Assembly (NCBI GenBank): GCA_003598055.1
Contig: QZKI01000143.1
Span: 1-64,000, forward strand
Direction: 5' to 3'
Source: Candidatus Abyssobacteria bacterium SURF_17
GTDB taxonomy: Bacteria > Abyssobacteria > SURF-5
Length of the DNA: 64,000 bases
The position numbers and the translations under genes are program-made. Positions 24,923-32,926 of this stretch are shown here, in pieces. The notes beneath the pieces are model-generated. The model had not been told where the DNA came from. It saw only the letters and a program-made list of their open reading frames with translations, and ran no database searches. The number at the start of each line of letters is the position of its first letter. Positions within the stretch are counted from its first letter, which is position 1.

Positions 24923-25468
24923 TTATTGTTGCGAGCATTTCATCATTCCTATGATCCTCATCCATGGAAACAAATAGACCACTAACATTACATACATGGT
25001 GATGAACAATCGTGGAACCCAAATCTCGACTTGGGTGAGCGGTACGTACTTCGAGGAATCCTTACCGCTACCCAGAGCCGCCCATTCGGCTCTGTACGGG
25101 GCTGTCGGGAGATGCTTTTCCATACGGTGGACTATATTGAATTTCTCATTGCTTAATTGGCGATACGATGCCACAAGCCGGTGCCAGAACACCGATACCA
25201 CGATTCCAGCAAATGGGATGACGAAGAGCAAACGCCTTATTTCCTCGGCTGTTTCCTTTGAACAGAGGAAGGCAATTGCCGCACAAAGGCCAGTATTGAG
25301 CGTGAGAAAGAAGGTGTTTGAGGATTGCCTTCGGTCTGCGAGTTTGTCCAAATAGCTCAAGTAGAGTTTGTATTGCTCTAAGTACGATTCCGAAGGTTCG
25401 CCCGGTTTCAGAATATCCGGCGGAACGTTAAAGAGAGCGTCATCGGCAGATGTATTGTCGCGCGCCAT
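24923..25468 (-). CDS. RipA-family-like small integral membrane protein
   Basis: The protein has 181 residues. A conserved-looking amphipathic N-terminal part, L-E-Q-Y-K-L-Y-L-S-Y-L-D-K-L-A-D-R-R (residues 30-47), precedes two membrane helices (about 52-69 and 79-98) and the motif S-Y-R-Q-L-S-N-E-K-F-N-I-V-H-R-M-E-K (101-118). P-Y-R-A-E-W (124-129), a short linker, P-L-T-Q-V-E-I-W-V-P and a third helix (152-170) follow. This pattern matches what is annotated as the RipA family of octameric membrane proteins. It also resembles SLATT-type membrane effectors of bacterial conflict systems. The start has AGAGG at 7 bases. Same-strand placement upstream of the TIR gene suggests a membrane partner or pore for that system; this is inference. 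Confidence 0.65.
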   Translation of the reverse strand: MARDNTSADDALFNVPPDILKPGEPSESYLEQYKLYLSYLDKLADRRQSSNTFFLTLNTGLCAAIAFLCSKETAEEIRRLLFVIPFAGIVVSVFWHRLVASYRQLSNEKFNIVHRMEKHLPTAPYRAEWAALGSGKDSSKYVPLTQVEIWVPRLFITMYVMLVVYLFPWMRIIGMMKCSQQ

Positions 25469-25602
25469 TGTTCAGCCTCTTGAGATTGTTCTTTGTCCAC
25501 TTGTGAATCTTGTCGTTGTACAAGGCTGTATTTGGTCTGACACACGCCCTATCGCTACGTCTGGCCTGTACAGACTTCATCAACGTCCGACAACGTAACT
25601 GC

Positions 25603-25845
25603 CTATCCAGTGGCCAGGCTTTTGCAAATCGCTTCGTCCTTTCGGAGCAGTTCAGAAAGCGTCGGGGTTAACAGCAGTGGACTTATTATAGCATAGCGGC
25701 CAAATATGTTCAACCCGTGGCGCCGAGAGTATTTGGCGACGGGGTCCTGAAGATAAGGCATCTCTCCCGTTCGAAAAACCGTGACTGCATCAGCTCTTAG
25801 CTCTATATCGAGCCCCTGCCGATCATACTTAAGTTTCAGTCTCAT
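25603..25845 (-). CDS. small hypothetical protein
   Basis: This is an 80-residue open frame starting at ATG 25845 with AAGGAG about 10 bases upstream. It begins M-R-L-K-L-K-Y-D-R-Q-G-L-D-I-E-L and contains V-F-R-T-G-E-M-P-Y-L and a C-terminal P-T-L-S-E-L-L-R-K-D. I recognise no family. The frame is open for another 120 codons upstream, but that part crosses the palindromic repeat at 25904-25976. A promoter-like sequence at 26014-26042 points toward it. It could equally be a decayed fragment. Confidence 0.3.
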   Translation of the reverse strand: MRLKLKYDRQGLDIELRADAVTVFRTGEMPYLQDPVAKYSRRHGLNIFGRYAIISPLLLTPTLSELLRKDEAICKSLATG

Positions 25846-25903
25846 CCTGCGCTCATACTCCTTGATGAATCTGTTCCGCGATTCGCGATTGGGGACACTC
25901 TTC

Positions 25904-25976
25904 TGCAGGTGCAAACTCATTCGCATGGTTTTTCGGCCTTTTTCACCATGCAAATGCGAATGAATTCGCACCTGCA
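25904..25976 (-). repeat. palindromic dispersed element, copy 1
   Basis: The arms TGCAGGTGC and GCACCTGCA close a hairpin in which CATTCGCAT-type words pair over about 25 bases. The loop has GCCGAAAAACC on the minus strand. The same arms and loop words recur at 45361-45428 on the opposite strand, so this is a dispersed element and not a local terminator. It lies in the largely gene-free stretch 25846-26242, which otherwise holds the two promoters noted here. Confidence 0.72.
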
Positions 25977-26013
25977 AAATTGCAGGACGCATTCTGATGA
26001 GGGCCACTCTTGC

Positions 26014-26042
26014 ATTTAACCATACATCTCTCCTGAAGTCAA
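26014..26042 (-). promoter_or_regulatory. sigma-70-like promoter toward the accessory island
   Basis: On the minus strand TTGACT (26042-26037), a 17-base spacer, then TTAAAT (26019-26014). It would transcribe through the palindrome at 25904-25976 and the small ORF at 25603-25845 toward the RipA-like and TIR genes. The -10 has two mismatches to consensus. Confidence 0.4.
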
Positions 26043-26098
26043 CAAGTTGCAGCGCCTCAAGACCACTTGCCGGCACTGCCCCCGGCACTGGCCGCCAG

Positions 26099-26127
26099 TT
26101 GAATGCGGTCGCCGATTGTGGTATCCT
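26099..26127 (+). promoter_or_regulatory. sigma-70-like promoter of mdh-alr
   Basis: TTGAAT (26099-26104), a 17-base spacer and TATCCT (26122-26127) lie about 115 bases upstream of malate dehydrogenase. The match is moderate. No other promoter candidate is better in this gap. Confidence 0.4.
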
Positions 26128-26242
26128 TTGAATGGTGTCAAGATTGGGTGATTTTGCCGCAGACCATGGCACAAGAGAGTGATTCTCGTTCCGAACGGAA
26201 AGACGACGCAATCCTAGCTATTCGGGTCCAGAGGAGGCTGAA

Positions 26243-27172
26243 ATGAGCAAGATCACGATGGTTGGAGCGGGCAATGTCGGGGCGACCGCAGTTCAGCATA
26301 TTGCACAAAAAGAGCTGTGCGAGGAACTGGTGATGATTGATGTCGTGGAGGGTTTACCTCAAGGGAAAGGGCTGGACATGTGGGAGTCGGCTCCCCTTTG
26401 CGGGTCGGACACGCATGTCGAGGGAACCAACGACATGAAGGCTATGAAGGATTCGGACCTCGTCCTGATAACGGCGGGTTTAGCGCGGAAACCCGGCATG
26501 TCACGTTCTGACCTGTTGGATAAGAATGCCGAAATAGTTGGCGGAATCGTCGAGCACATAGTTCGGCATGCGCCCAAGGCGATCATTATGGTGGTCACCA
26601 ATCCGCTTGACGTAATGACATACCTTGCGTATCGGGTCTCCGGCTTTGCGAGAGAGCGCGTCTTCGGGATGGCCGGCGTGCTGGACTCGGCAAGGTTGTG
26701 CAGCTTCGTCGCCATGGAGCTGGGGGTATCCGTGAAAGACACTCAGGCGCTTGTCCTCGGGGGACATGGCGACTCCATGGTTCCGTTGCCTCGATATACA
26801 ACCGTTGCAGGCATCCCGATTACTCAACTGATGGACCAGGCTGCAATCGATAGAATCCTTGACCGAACGCGCAAAGCCGGCGGTGAAATTGTGGCTTTGT
26901 TGAAAACCGGGAGCGCTTATTATTCGCCCGGCGCATCTCTGGCCGAGATGGTCGAGGCGGTTGTGAAGAACAAGAGAAGAGTGCTCCCTTGCGCGGCTAT
27001 CCTTCAGGGAGAATATGGCCTCAAGGATGTCTGTGCGGGAGTGCCTGTGTTGCTGGGGCAAAAGGGCATTGAGAAAATCGTCGAAGTGAAACTCGAACCC
27101 TCCGAAATCGAGACACTAAGAAAGTCGGCTGAGGATGTGAAACAGGACATAGCCCGCCTGAAGCTGCCATGA
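26243..27172 (+). CDS. mdh: malate dehydrogenase
   Basis: NAD-dependent malate/oxaloacetate dehydrogenase of the LDH-like (type III) family has 309 residues, the usual length. The Rossmann motif V-G-A-G-N-V-G-A-T lies at residues 6-14; the strand ending D-V-V-E-G-L-P-Q-G-K (about 35-44) supplies the NAD-ribose Asp; the substrate loop with R-K-P-G-M-S-R follows (about 81-87); and the catalytic His is in L-G-G-H-G-D-S-M-V-P-L. These loop arginines favour malate over lactate. ATG at 26243 is preceded by GAGGAGG, a strong ribosome-binding site. Its stop overlaps the start of alanine racemase by 4 bases, so the two are co-translated, an unusual pairing of TCA cycle and cell-wall enzyme. Confidence 0.95.
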   Translation: MSKITMVGAGNVGATAVQHIAQKELCEELVMIDVVEGLPQGKGLDMWESAPLCGSDTHVEGTNDMKAMKDSDLVLITAGLARKPGMSRSDLLDKNAEIVGGIVEHIVRHAPKAIIMVVTNPLDVMTYLAYRVSGFARERVFGMAGVLDSARLCSFVAMELGVSVKDTQALVLGGHGDSMVPLPRYTTVAGIPITQLMDQAAIDRILDRTRKAGGEIVALLKTGSAYYSPGASLAEMVEAVVKNKRRVLPCAAILQGEYGLKDVCAGVPVLLGQKGIEKIVEVKLEPSEIETLRKSAEDVKQDIARLKLP

Positions 27173-28320
27173 GCGCTCCAGACCGACTTACAGAGCTTCG
27201 GTCCACGAGGGCGGTTGTTGACCTCTCGGCCGTCGAGCATAATGTGTCCAGGATTCGGGACCTTATAGGCGGACGTACCGAACTGCTGGCCGTGGTGAAG
27301 GCTGATGCCTACGGGCATGGAGCGGTTCCGGTCGCTCGCGCATGCGAGCGCGCGGGGGCGGCAGCGCTCGGCGTGGCGATGGTGGAGGAGGGCATCGAAC
27401 TGCGGAGAGTCGGGATTCGGCTGCCCATATTGGTTCAGTGCTGCGTCGCGGAACGCGAGATAGACGCCGCCTTGGAACACGGTCTGATGCTGACAGTCGG
27501 CTCATCTGATTTTGCGGAGAGGATCTCGCAGGGGGCGTTGGCTGCTGGCGTCACGGCGGTGGTTCACGCCGATATTGATACAGGCATGGGAAGAATCGGC
27601 TTCGCGGCAGAGACAGCCGTCAGAGAGATTGAAAGAGTCAACAGGCTGCCGGGCGTGATGCTGGATGGTGTATACACGCATTTTTCGAGCTCCGAAATCG
27701 AGAATGATTCGTTTACCTTGAACCAGTTGCAGCTTTTCAAGAAACTCGTGAGCGAACTTGCCGAGTGCGGCATCAGGCCGTCGAGGGTACATGCGGCCAA
27801 CAGCGGAGGCGTCATCAATTACCCGGAATCGCACCTTGACATGGTCAGGCCCGGGCTTATTCTGTACGGCATCTATCCGCATCCGGCTTTGAAAAACAAA
27901 ATCGACCTCAAACCAGCACTCAGATTCGTGACCGCCATCGTCTTCTTGAAGGATGTTCTTGCCGGCACGCCGCTCGGGTACGGTCAGACGTTTGTCGCGT
28001 CACGACGGATGAAGGTCGCGACAGTCAACGTCGGCTATGCGGACGGCTACCCATGGCGGCTCTCGAACAATGCCAAGGTGATTGTGAGAGACGTGCTCGT
28101 GCCCGTGGTAGGTAGAGTGAGCATGGACCAATTGCTCATTGATGTGAGTGGCGTTAACGAGGTCGCGCTTGGGGACAGGGTGACACTGCTGGGACGCGAT
28201 GAGTCACAGTGCATTACGGCGGAGGAAATGGCCGTATGGGCGGGGACAATTCCTTATGAGATAGCATGCGGTATCAGCAAGCGAGTGCCACGAGAATATC
28301 GGGGCGAACAAGGAACTTGA
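27169..28320 (+). CDS. alr: alanine racemase
   Basis: This PLP enzyme makes D-alanine for peptidoglycan. At 383 residues it is typical. The PLP lysine lies in A-V-V-K-A-D-A-Y-G-H-G (about 38-48). The phosphate-binding/TIM-barrel motif V-H-A-A-N-S-G-G (about residue 206) follows, and the C-terminal beta domain carries N-V-G-Y-A-D-G-Y with the second catalytic Tyr and V-G-R-V-S-M-D-Q. All expected active-site blocks are present. It starts inside the mdh stop codon (4-base overlap). Confidence 0.95.
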   Translation: MSAPDRLTELRSTRAVVDLSAVEHNVSRIRDLIGGRTELLAVVKADAYGHGAVPVARACERAGAAALGVAMVEEGIELRRVGIRLPILVQCCVAEREIDAALEHGLMLTVGSSDFAERISQGALAAGVTAVVHADIDTGMGRIGFAAETAVREIERVNRLPGVMLDGVYTHFSSSEIENDSFTLNQLQLFKKLVSELAECGIRPSRVHAANSGGVINYPESHLDMVRPGLILYGIYPHPALKNKIDLKPALRFVTAIVFLKDVLAGTPLGYGQTFVASRRMKVATVNVGYADGYPWRLSNNAKVIVRDVLVPVVGRVSMDQLLIDVSGVNEVALGDRVTLLGRDESQCITAEEMAVWAGTIPYEIACGISKRVPREYRGEQGT

Positions 28321-28439
28321 CCGGAACCCCATTTTGGAGACACACTTAAGGGGGAGTGCAAAGGCCGGGCTAATCATGGATTCCCCGACTGTGACACTTT
28401 CATGGAAAGGGTTGAAAGGGTAGAGAGAGTAAGAGGAGA

Positions 28440-29399
28440 ATGGCTATTAAAGGTTTGACAAAGGCTACAGAATCAGTACGCGCGCTTGAGGAAAACATTT
28501 CGTTGGTCATCTTCGGAAAGCAGCACGTGGTCCAGCAAGCCCTTGCTGCTCTGCTAGCGCGCGGGCACTTGCTCATAGAAGATGTGCCCGGCATCGGCAA
28601 GACCACTCTTGCGCGCGCGATCGCGCGGTCGATAGATTGCACGTTTCAGCGCATCCAGTTCACGAGCGATTTGCTTCCATCGGACATAATCGGTGTCACT
28701 ATTTACAATCAGCATACGCATCAATTCGAGTTCAAGGCGGGTCCGATATTTGCTAATGTGATTCTTGCGGACGAGATCAATCGCACCACACCCAAGACGC
28801 AGAGCTGCCTGCTTGAGGCCATGAACGAGATGCAGGTCTCGGTAGATAGCGTCACCTATCCGCTGCCGCAACCGTTTCTTGTGCTGGCGACGCAGAATCC
28901 CATAGAGTTTCACGGGACCTATCCGCTTCCCGAGTCGCAACTTGACAGATTTATGCTCAAGATACGGATTGGCTATCCGCCTAGCGAGGACGAGAAAAAG
29001 ATGATAACTGGAAGGCAGTTGACGCCCCCGGTTGAGAGTCTTCAGCCGGTGATTCATGCGGATGACGTCCGCGTGATGCAGGCCATGGTCACCGAGGTGA
29101 GCGTGGATTCTGCGCTCGTCAATTACCTTATGGCAATCGTAGAGGCGACACGGCATGCGCCGGCGATTGAGCTCGGCGTAAGCCCACGCGGTGCGATGAA
29201 CTTCTACCGCGCGGCACAGGCGAACGCGCTCGTTATGGGACGCGATTACTGTGTTCCCGATGACATCAAGGAGATGGCAGTCCCATGCCTTTCCCACCGG
29301 ATTATTCCTGCGACCAGGCTCGATGTAGAAGGCCCCCGCACCGAAGCTGCAGAACGCGCGATCGCCGAGATTCTGAATCAGACCCCCGTTCCACTGTGA
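28440..29399 (+). CDS. MoxR-family AAA+ ATPase
   Basis: This chaperone-like AAA+ ATPase of the MoxR (RavA/APE2220) group has 319 residues. Walker A E-D-V-P-G-I-G-K-T-T lies near residue 47, Walker B I-L-A-D-E-I-N-R-T near 109 with the pore-loop region after it, sensor 1 A-T-Q-N-P-I-E near 150 and arginine-finger region S-Q-L-D-R-F. It leads an operon with a DUF58 protein and a transglutaminase-like membrane protein, a widely conserved trio thought to act in cofactor insertion or envelope protein maturation. The ATG at 28440 has a GGAG only 2 bases upstream, so initiation a few codons later is possible. Confidence 0.93.
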   Translation: MAIKGLTKATESVRALEENISLVIFGKQHVVQQALAALLARGHLLIEDVPGIGKTTLARAIARSIDCTFQRIQFTSDLLPSDIIGVTIYNQHTHQFEFKAGPIFANVILADEINRTTPKTQSCLLEAMNEMQVSVDSVTYPLPQPFLVLATQNPIEFHGTYPLPESQLDRFMLKIRIGYPPSEDEKKMITGRQLTPPVESLQPVIHADDVRVMQAMVTEVSVDSALVNYLMAIVEATRHAPAIELGVSPRGAMNFYRAAQANALVMGRDYCVPDDIKEMAVPCLSHRIIPATRLDVEGPRTEAAERAIAEILNQTPVPL

Positions 29400-29427
29400 C
29401 ATACCGCCGAGGAAAGAGCGAATAAGA

Positions 29428-30513
29428 GTGAATAGTTTACAGAAAACAGCGCTCTCACGCCCCTTTAAGACGATGACGTGGGAAGCGGTAGGCTTCTTCG
29501 CATTGACGGCCGCAATATTTCTCGCAGGCTTCAATAGCGGCAACAATCTCCTCTATCTGATTGCCGCCGTTATGCTCGGCGGCGCCATTGTCTCGATTAT
29601 TGCGGGGCGCATCAACCTTGCCCATCTGGACGTCTGCCGACAAGTTCCGAGTTACCTTTTCGCGGGGCATCCGTTCTCCATTACGGTCGAAATAGCAAAC
29701 AGGAAAAGGTTTCTTGATTCGTTCGGGGTCGAGGTCGAGGGCATAAACGAGGCGCACGAGCCGGTCTTCTTTCTCTCCATTGGACGAAGAAGCGTGCGAC
29801 TGTACGATACGCGGACCGCTGTGCCGAAACGTGGGCTGCAAACGCTCCCGCCGTTGACACTCCGCTCGCAATTTCCGTGGGGCATCTTCACGTTTAGTAA
29901 GAAAGCGGCCGACTCCCGTGAGGTAATCGTTTACCCGCACATCCGCGACGTAAGAGAGATGACCTCCGGTTCGGGCTTTCTGCGTGATGAATACCCGCGT
30001 CACGCAAAAGGCGCAGGCAGCGGTTTGTATGGCGTTCGCGAGTATCGGCATGGAGAAGATTCCGCGAACATAAACTGGAAACTTTCGGCAAAGCTGGACC
30101 GATTGATAGTGAGGGAGACCGAACGCGAAGAGGAGCGCAGGGTGTGCATTGTCCTCGACAACCTTTTGCAGGATAACTCGGAGAGGGCGGTCGAGTTATT
30201 TGAAAAGGCCGTCAGCACCGTGGCTTCGCTCGTATGGCATTTCTGCAGAAGCGGCTATTGGGTGAAGTTATTGACGCACACCGTAGTTGTGGGATATGAC
30301 CAGGGACTTGACCACATGCACAGGATGCTCATCGCGCTGGCGCTCATCCAGTCCGTCACCGCTGACCCGGAGAAGCATTCGCTTGAAAGAGAAGCGCTCG
30401 ATGGTGCGACATGCATCTCCGTCAGGTGCGACGGGGAAGTACATATTACTGGGCAACGCAACGGCGTTGCCGCTCGGAAGTTTTCTCAACGTATAGAGGC
30501 GGAAGACGCATGA
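29428..30513 (+). CDS. DUF58 domain protein of the MoxR operon
   Basis: The 361-residue protein has two N-terminal membrane helices (about 14-33 and 36-55), an immunoglobulin-like middle part, and the DUF58/VWA-like domain with G-V-R-E-Y-R-H-G-E-D-S-A-N-I-N-W-K-L-S-A (about 203-222), then V-C-I-V-L-D-N-L, the metal-site-like strand. DUF58 proteins accompany MoxR ATPases and are believed to be their adaptors or substrates. It is followed by the transglutaminase gene with an ATGA overlap. Confidence 0.92.
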   Translation: MNSLQKTALSRPFKTMTWEAVGFFALTAAIFLAGFNSGNNLLYLIAAVMLGGAIVSIIAGRINLAHLDVCRQVPSYLFAGHPFSITVEIANRKRFLDSFGVEVEGINEAHEPVFFLSIGRRSVRLYDTRTAVPKRGLQTLPPLTLRSQFPWGIFTFSKKAADSREVIVYPHIRDVREMTSGSGFLRDEYPRHAKGAGSGLYGVREYRHGEDSANINWKLSAKLDRLIVRETEREEERRVCIVLDNLLQDNSERAVELFEKAVSTVASLVWHFCRSGYWVKLLTHTVVVGYDQGLDHMHRMLIALALIQSVTADPEKHSLEREALDGATCISVRCDGEVHITGQRNGVAARKFSQRIEAEDA

Positions 30514-32807
30514 GTCTGGATACACGCCTACGGCTTTGTGGATACATTCTGGCTTTGCTTGGCCTATGGGCGGTCACGCTGACGGAATACTTCTCTCCCC
30601 TGTGGTTGATTGGCGGCACTGCGATTGTTGTTATCGCTTGGTTCTATGAGGGTTCGAGGACATACCGGGACGCCGCGAAGCGAATCTGGCTGGCGCTGGC
30701 CGTTTGCATGCTCCTGTTTTTTCCGTTCGATGTGGCGCTTTTCGGTAACCTCCTGATACCAGCAGTACACCTTTCGATGTTTGCCCAGGCATATTCCCTT
30801 TTGAACCCCAAGGGCATGAAGGCGTATCGCCGCATGCTCCTCGTGAGCTTCGTACAATTGCTCGCTGCAACCAATCTGACATCGGGCATGGCTTTTGCCG
30901 TGATTCTGACTGCATACTGCATCACCGCCGTCTACTGTGTAGCGCTCATGTACCTCCAGCGCGGCATGCAGACATTCGGCAAATCGGCGAACGGGGCCGA
31001 CGGTGAACAGCGTGCTCCGGCCGGACTGCTTGCCTCCTCAGCCTTCTGGTCAATCGTGCTCGTTCCTGTTTCGCTGGCCCTCTTTTACAGCGCGCCCCGC
31101 ATGCACTATGCCCTCATTGCCCGTGGCAATCCTACGGAAGTGCTCAACCAGATGAATCGCGCCGGGCAGCGAGCGGGCTTCACGAAGACCATTGAACTGG
31201 GAACATTCGGCCGCATCCAGCAAGACCAGACACTTGTCCTGCGGGTTGATGTGTCGGGCGGACCGGCTGCCCTGAAGGGGCCTGTCCGCTGGCGAGGCGG
31301 CGCCCTGAACATTTACGACGGCGTGGCATGGGGTTCCAGCAGGGATTACTTCCCATATTACAATGGCAAGCGATGGGACACGGGCGGCAGGAATTTCGGA
31401 ATGATATTCCCTCGTGGAAACGACCTCTACATACTGGACGAAGATTTTGCCAATTACGAAGATGTAGCGCAGTTCGACGCCGTTCCGAATCTTGTAAAGC
31501 AGGTGTTTTATGTCGAGATCCCCTATTCCGACACCGTCTTTGGAACAGGCAAACTGAAGGCTATCCACGGGCCTTTCCGCTTCGGAATCGGACAGGACTT
31601 CAATCAGTCGCTAACCATGAACAACCGGCAAGCTTTGCCGGAGCTCATCAGCTACACGGTGTATGCTGCTGTCGAACAGCCGGATGGATCAAAGCTCAGG
31701 GAAATCTCGTACGAAGAAATGCAGGAATTGATCGAAGATGAAAGCTACGGATACTATACTGCGACTCACTACCTCCAGTTGCCCACGAGTTTGAACCCGC
31801 GCGTAAGGGAATTGGCTCAGGAGGTCGCCAGGAGGGCCGAGACGCCGTATGACAAGGTTGCATCGCTTCAAAAATTTCTTGAGACCGAGTTCACATATAG
31901 CCTCGACCTTGCTCGCCCCATGACTGACGATCCGCTCTATGACTTCCTCTTCATCAGCCGAAGCGGCCACTGCGAATATTTTGCCACCGCAATGACCATC
32001 ATGACTCGGTGCATTGGCATTCCTTCGCGTCTTGCCAGAGGATTCCAGCAAGGCGACTGGAACGAGGACGGCGGATTTTTCGAGGTGCGCCAGCGTGATG
32101 CGCACGCATGGGTTGAGGTTTACTTTCCCGGTTACGGTTGGGTGCCATTCGATCCCTCACCGCGTGGCGAGGCAGACCAGTATTTCGACAGTCGACAGTC
32201 GCCCGTCATGAAGGCGTTGACGAGACGCCTTCTCACGCTTCAGATTTTATGGCGAAGACATGTCGTCGGTTACAATGAGACCGCCAGACTCCGCCTCTTC
32301 GGGGAAATAAGAGATTTGGTATTCCGTCGGGTTCCGCAGGGCATCATGCGTCTGCCGGGCATGATTCTGCACGTCGTTCTTAGTTTGAGCCCGGGACAGT
32401 GGGTTCTGCTCGCTCTGCCTGTGGCGCTGGCGGTGGGAATCATCGCTGCTTTAAGGCGAGCGAGAGCAGACATTCTTTTCGCGCTTCCATGGCCGAGAAA
32501 GCGCTTGGGACGCGTACACCATCACATCATTTTCTACGGACACATGCTTCGTCTCCTCGAAAAAGTGAAGATACGAAAGCCCGCGCATATGACTCCACAT
32601 GAATTTCTCGAGGTGCCTGCAGTGAGTAATCATCCGATGTTCGATGACATCAGGCAACTCACCGCTCTCTATTATCGAGTCCGCTTCGGCAATACGTCGC
32701 TGGCGGCGGCGGAGGCTACTGCAATCAAAGATGGCCTGCGCCGTTTACGGCAGTCCACTCCGGGAATTCTCCGGAGCCACTTTTTCAAACTGCATCAGAC
32801 TGAGTGA
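30510..32807 (+). CDS. transglutaminase-like membrane protein (TgpA type)
   Basis: This membrane protein of 765 residues has about six N-terminal helices (residues 5-200) with a DUF3488-like region, a large extracytoplasmic domain with the papain-like transglutaminase core, and a last membrane helix around 625-650 before a cytoplasmic DUF4129-like tail. Catalytic residues are visible: Cys in S-G-H-C-E-Y-F-A-T-A, His in R-D-A-H-A-W-V-E-V-Y, and Asp in V-P-F-D-P-S. TgpA in Pseudomonas is essential, though its substrate is unknown. I chose ATG at 30510, which overlaps the DUF58 stop; an open frame 33 codons upstream lies inside that gene. Confidence 0.9.
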   Translation: MSLDTRLRLCGYILALLGLWAVTLTEYFSPLWLIGGTAIVVIAWFYEGSRTYRDAAKRIWLALAVCMLLFFPFDVALFGNLLIPAVHLSMFAQAYSLLNPKGMKAYRRMLLVSFVQLLAATNLTSGMAFAVILTAYCITAVYCVALMYLQRGMQTFGKSANGADGEQRAPAGLLASSAFWSIVLVPVSLALFYSAPRMHYALIARGNPTEVLNQMNRAGQRAGFTKTIELGTFGRIQQDQTLVLRVDVSGGPAALKGPVRWRGGALNIYDGVAWGSSRDYFPYYNGKRWDTGGRNFGMIFPRGNDLYILDEDFANYEDVAQFDAVPNLVKQVFYVEIPYSDTVFGTGKLKAIHGPFRFGIGQDFNQSLTMNNRQALPELISYTVYAAVEQPDGSKLREISYEEMQELIEDESYGYYTATHYLQLPTSLNPRVRELAQEVARRAETPYDKVASLQKFLETEFTYSLDLARPMTDDPLYDFLFISRSGHCEYFATAMTIMTRCIGIPSRLARGFQQGDWNEDGGFFEVRQRDAHAWVEVYFPGYGWVPFDPSPRGEADQYFDSRQSPVMKALTRRLLTLQILWRRHVVGYNETARLRLFGEIRDLVFRRVPQGIMRLPGMILHVVLSLSPGQWVLLALPVALAVGIIAALRRARADILFALPWPRKRLGRVHHHIIFYGHMLRLLEKVKIRKPAHMTPHEFLEVPAVSNHPMFDDIRQLTALYYRVRFGNTSLAAAEATAIKDGLRRLRQSTPGILRSHFFKLHQTE

Positions 32808-32810
32808 TTC

Positions 32811-32826
32811 AGGGGAAGAATCCCCT
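32811..32826 (+). terminator. weak hairpin after the MoxR operon
   Basis: AGGGGA and TCCCCT form a 6-bp stem with an AGAA loop, starting 4 bases after the transglutaminase stop and followed by CTTTACTC. The T-tract is poor, so this is at best a weak terminator between convergent genes. Confidence 0.3.
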
Positions 32827-32926
32827 CTTTACTCTTGGAGCCTCACCGTACGAGAACGAAACACGGCCAGTGGAACTCGCTTCCCATGCGAGATCCACGG
32901 CGTGGAGTCGGGCGTTCTCCCTGATG

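Noticed and set aside
25581-25599. Integron attC-like words (AACGTCC..ACAACGTAAC)
   Set aside because: Only one short imperfect inverted pair; no integrase and no second site.
28554-29546. 330-codon minus-strand frame opposite the MoxR gene
   Set aside because: Shadow of a conserved gene with complete AAA+ motifs; no ribosome-binding site.
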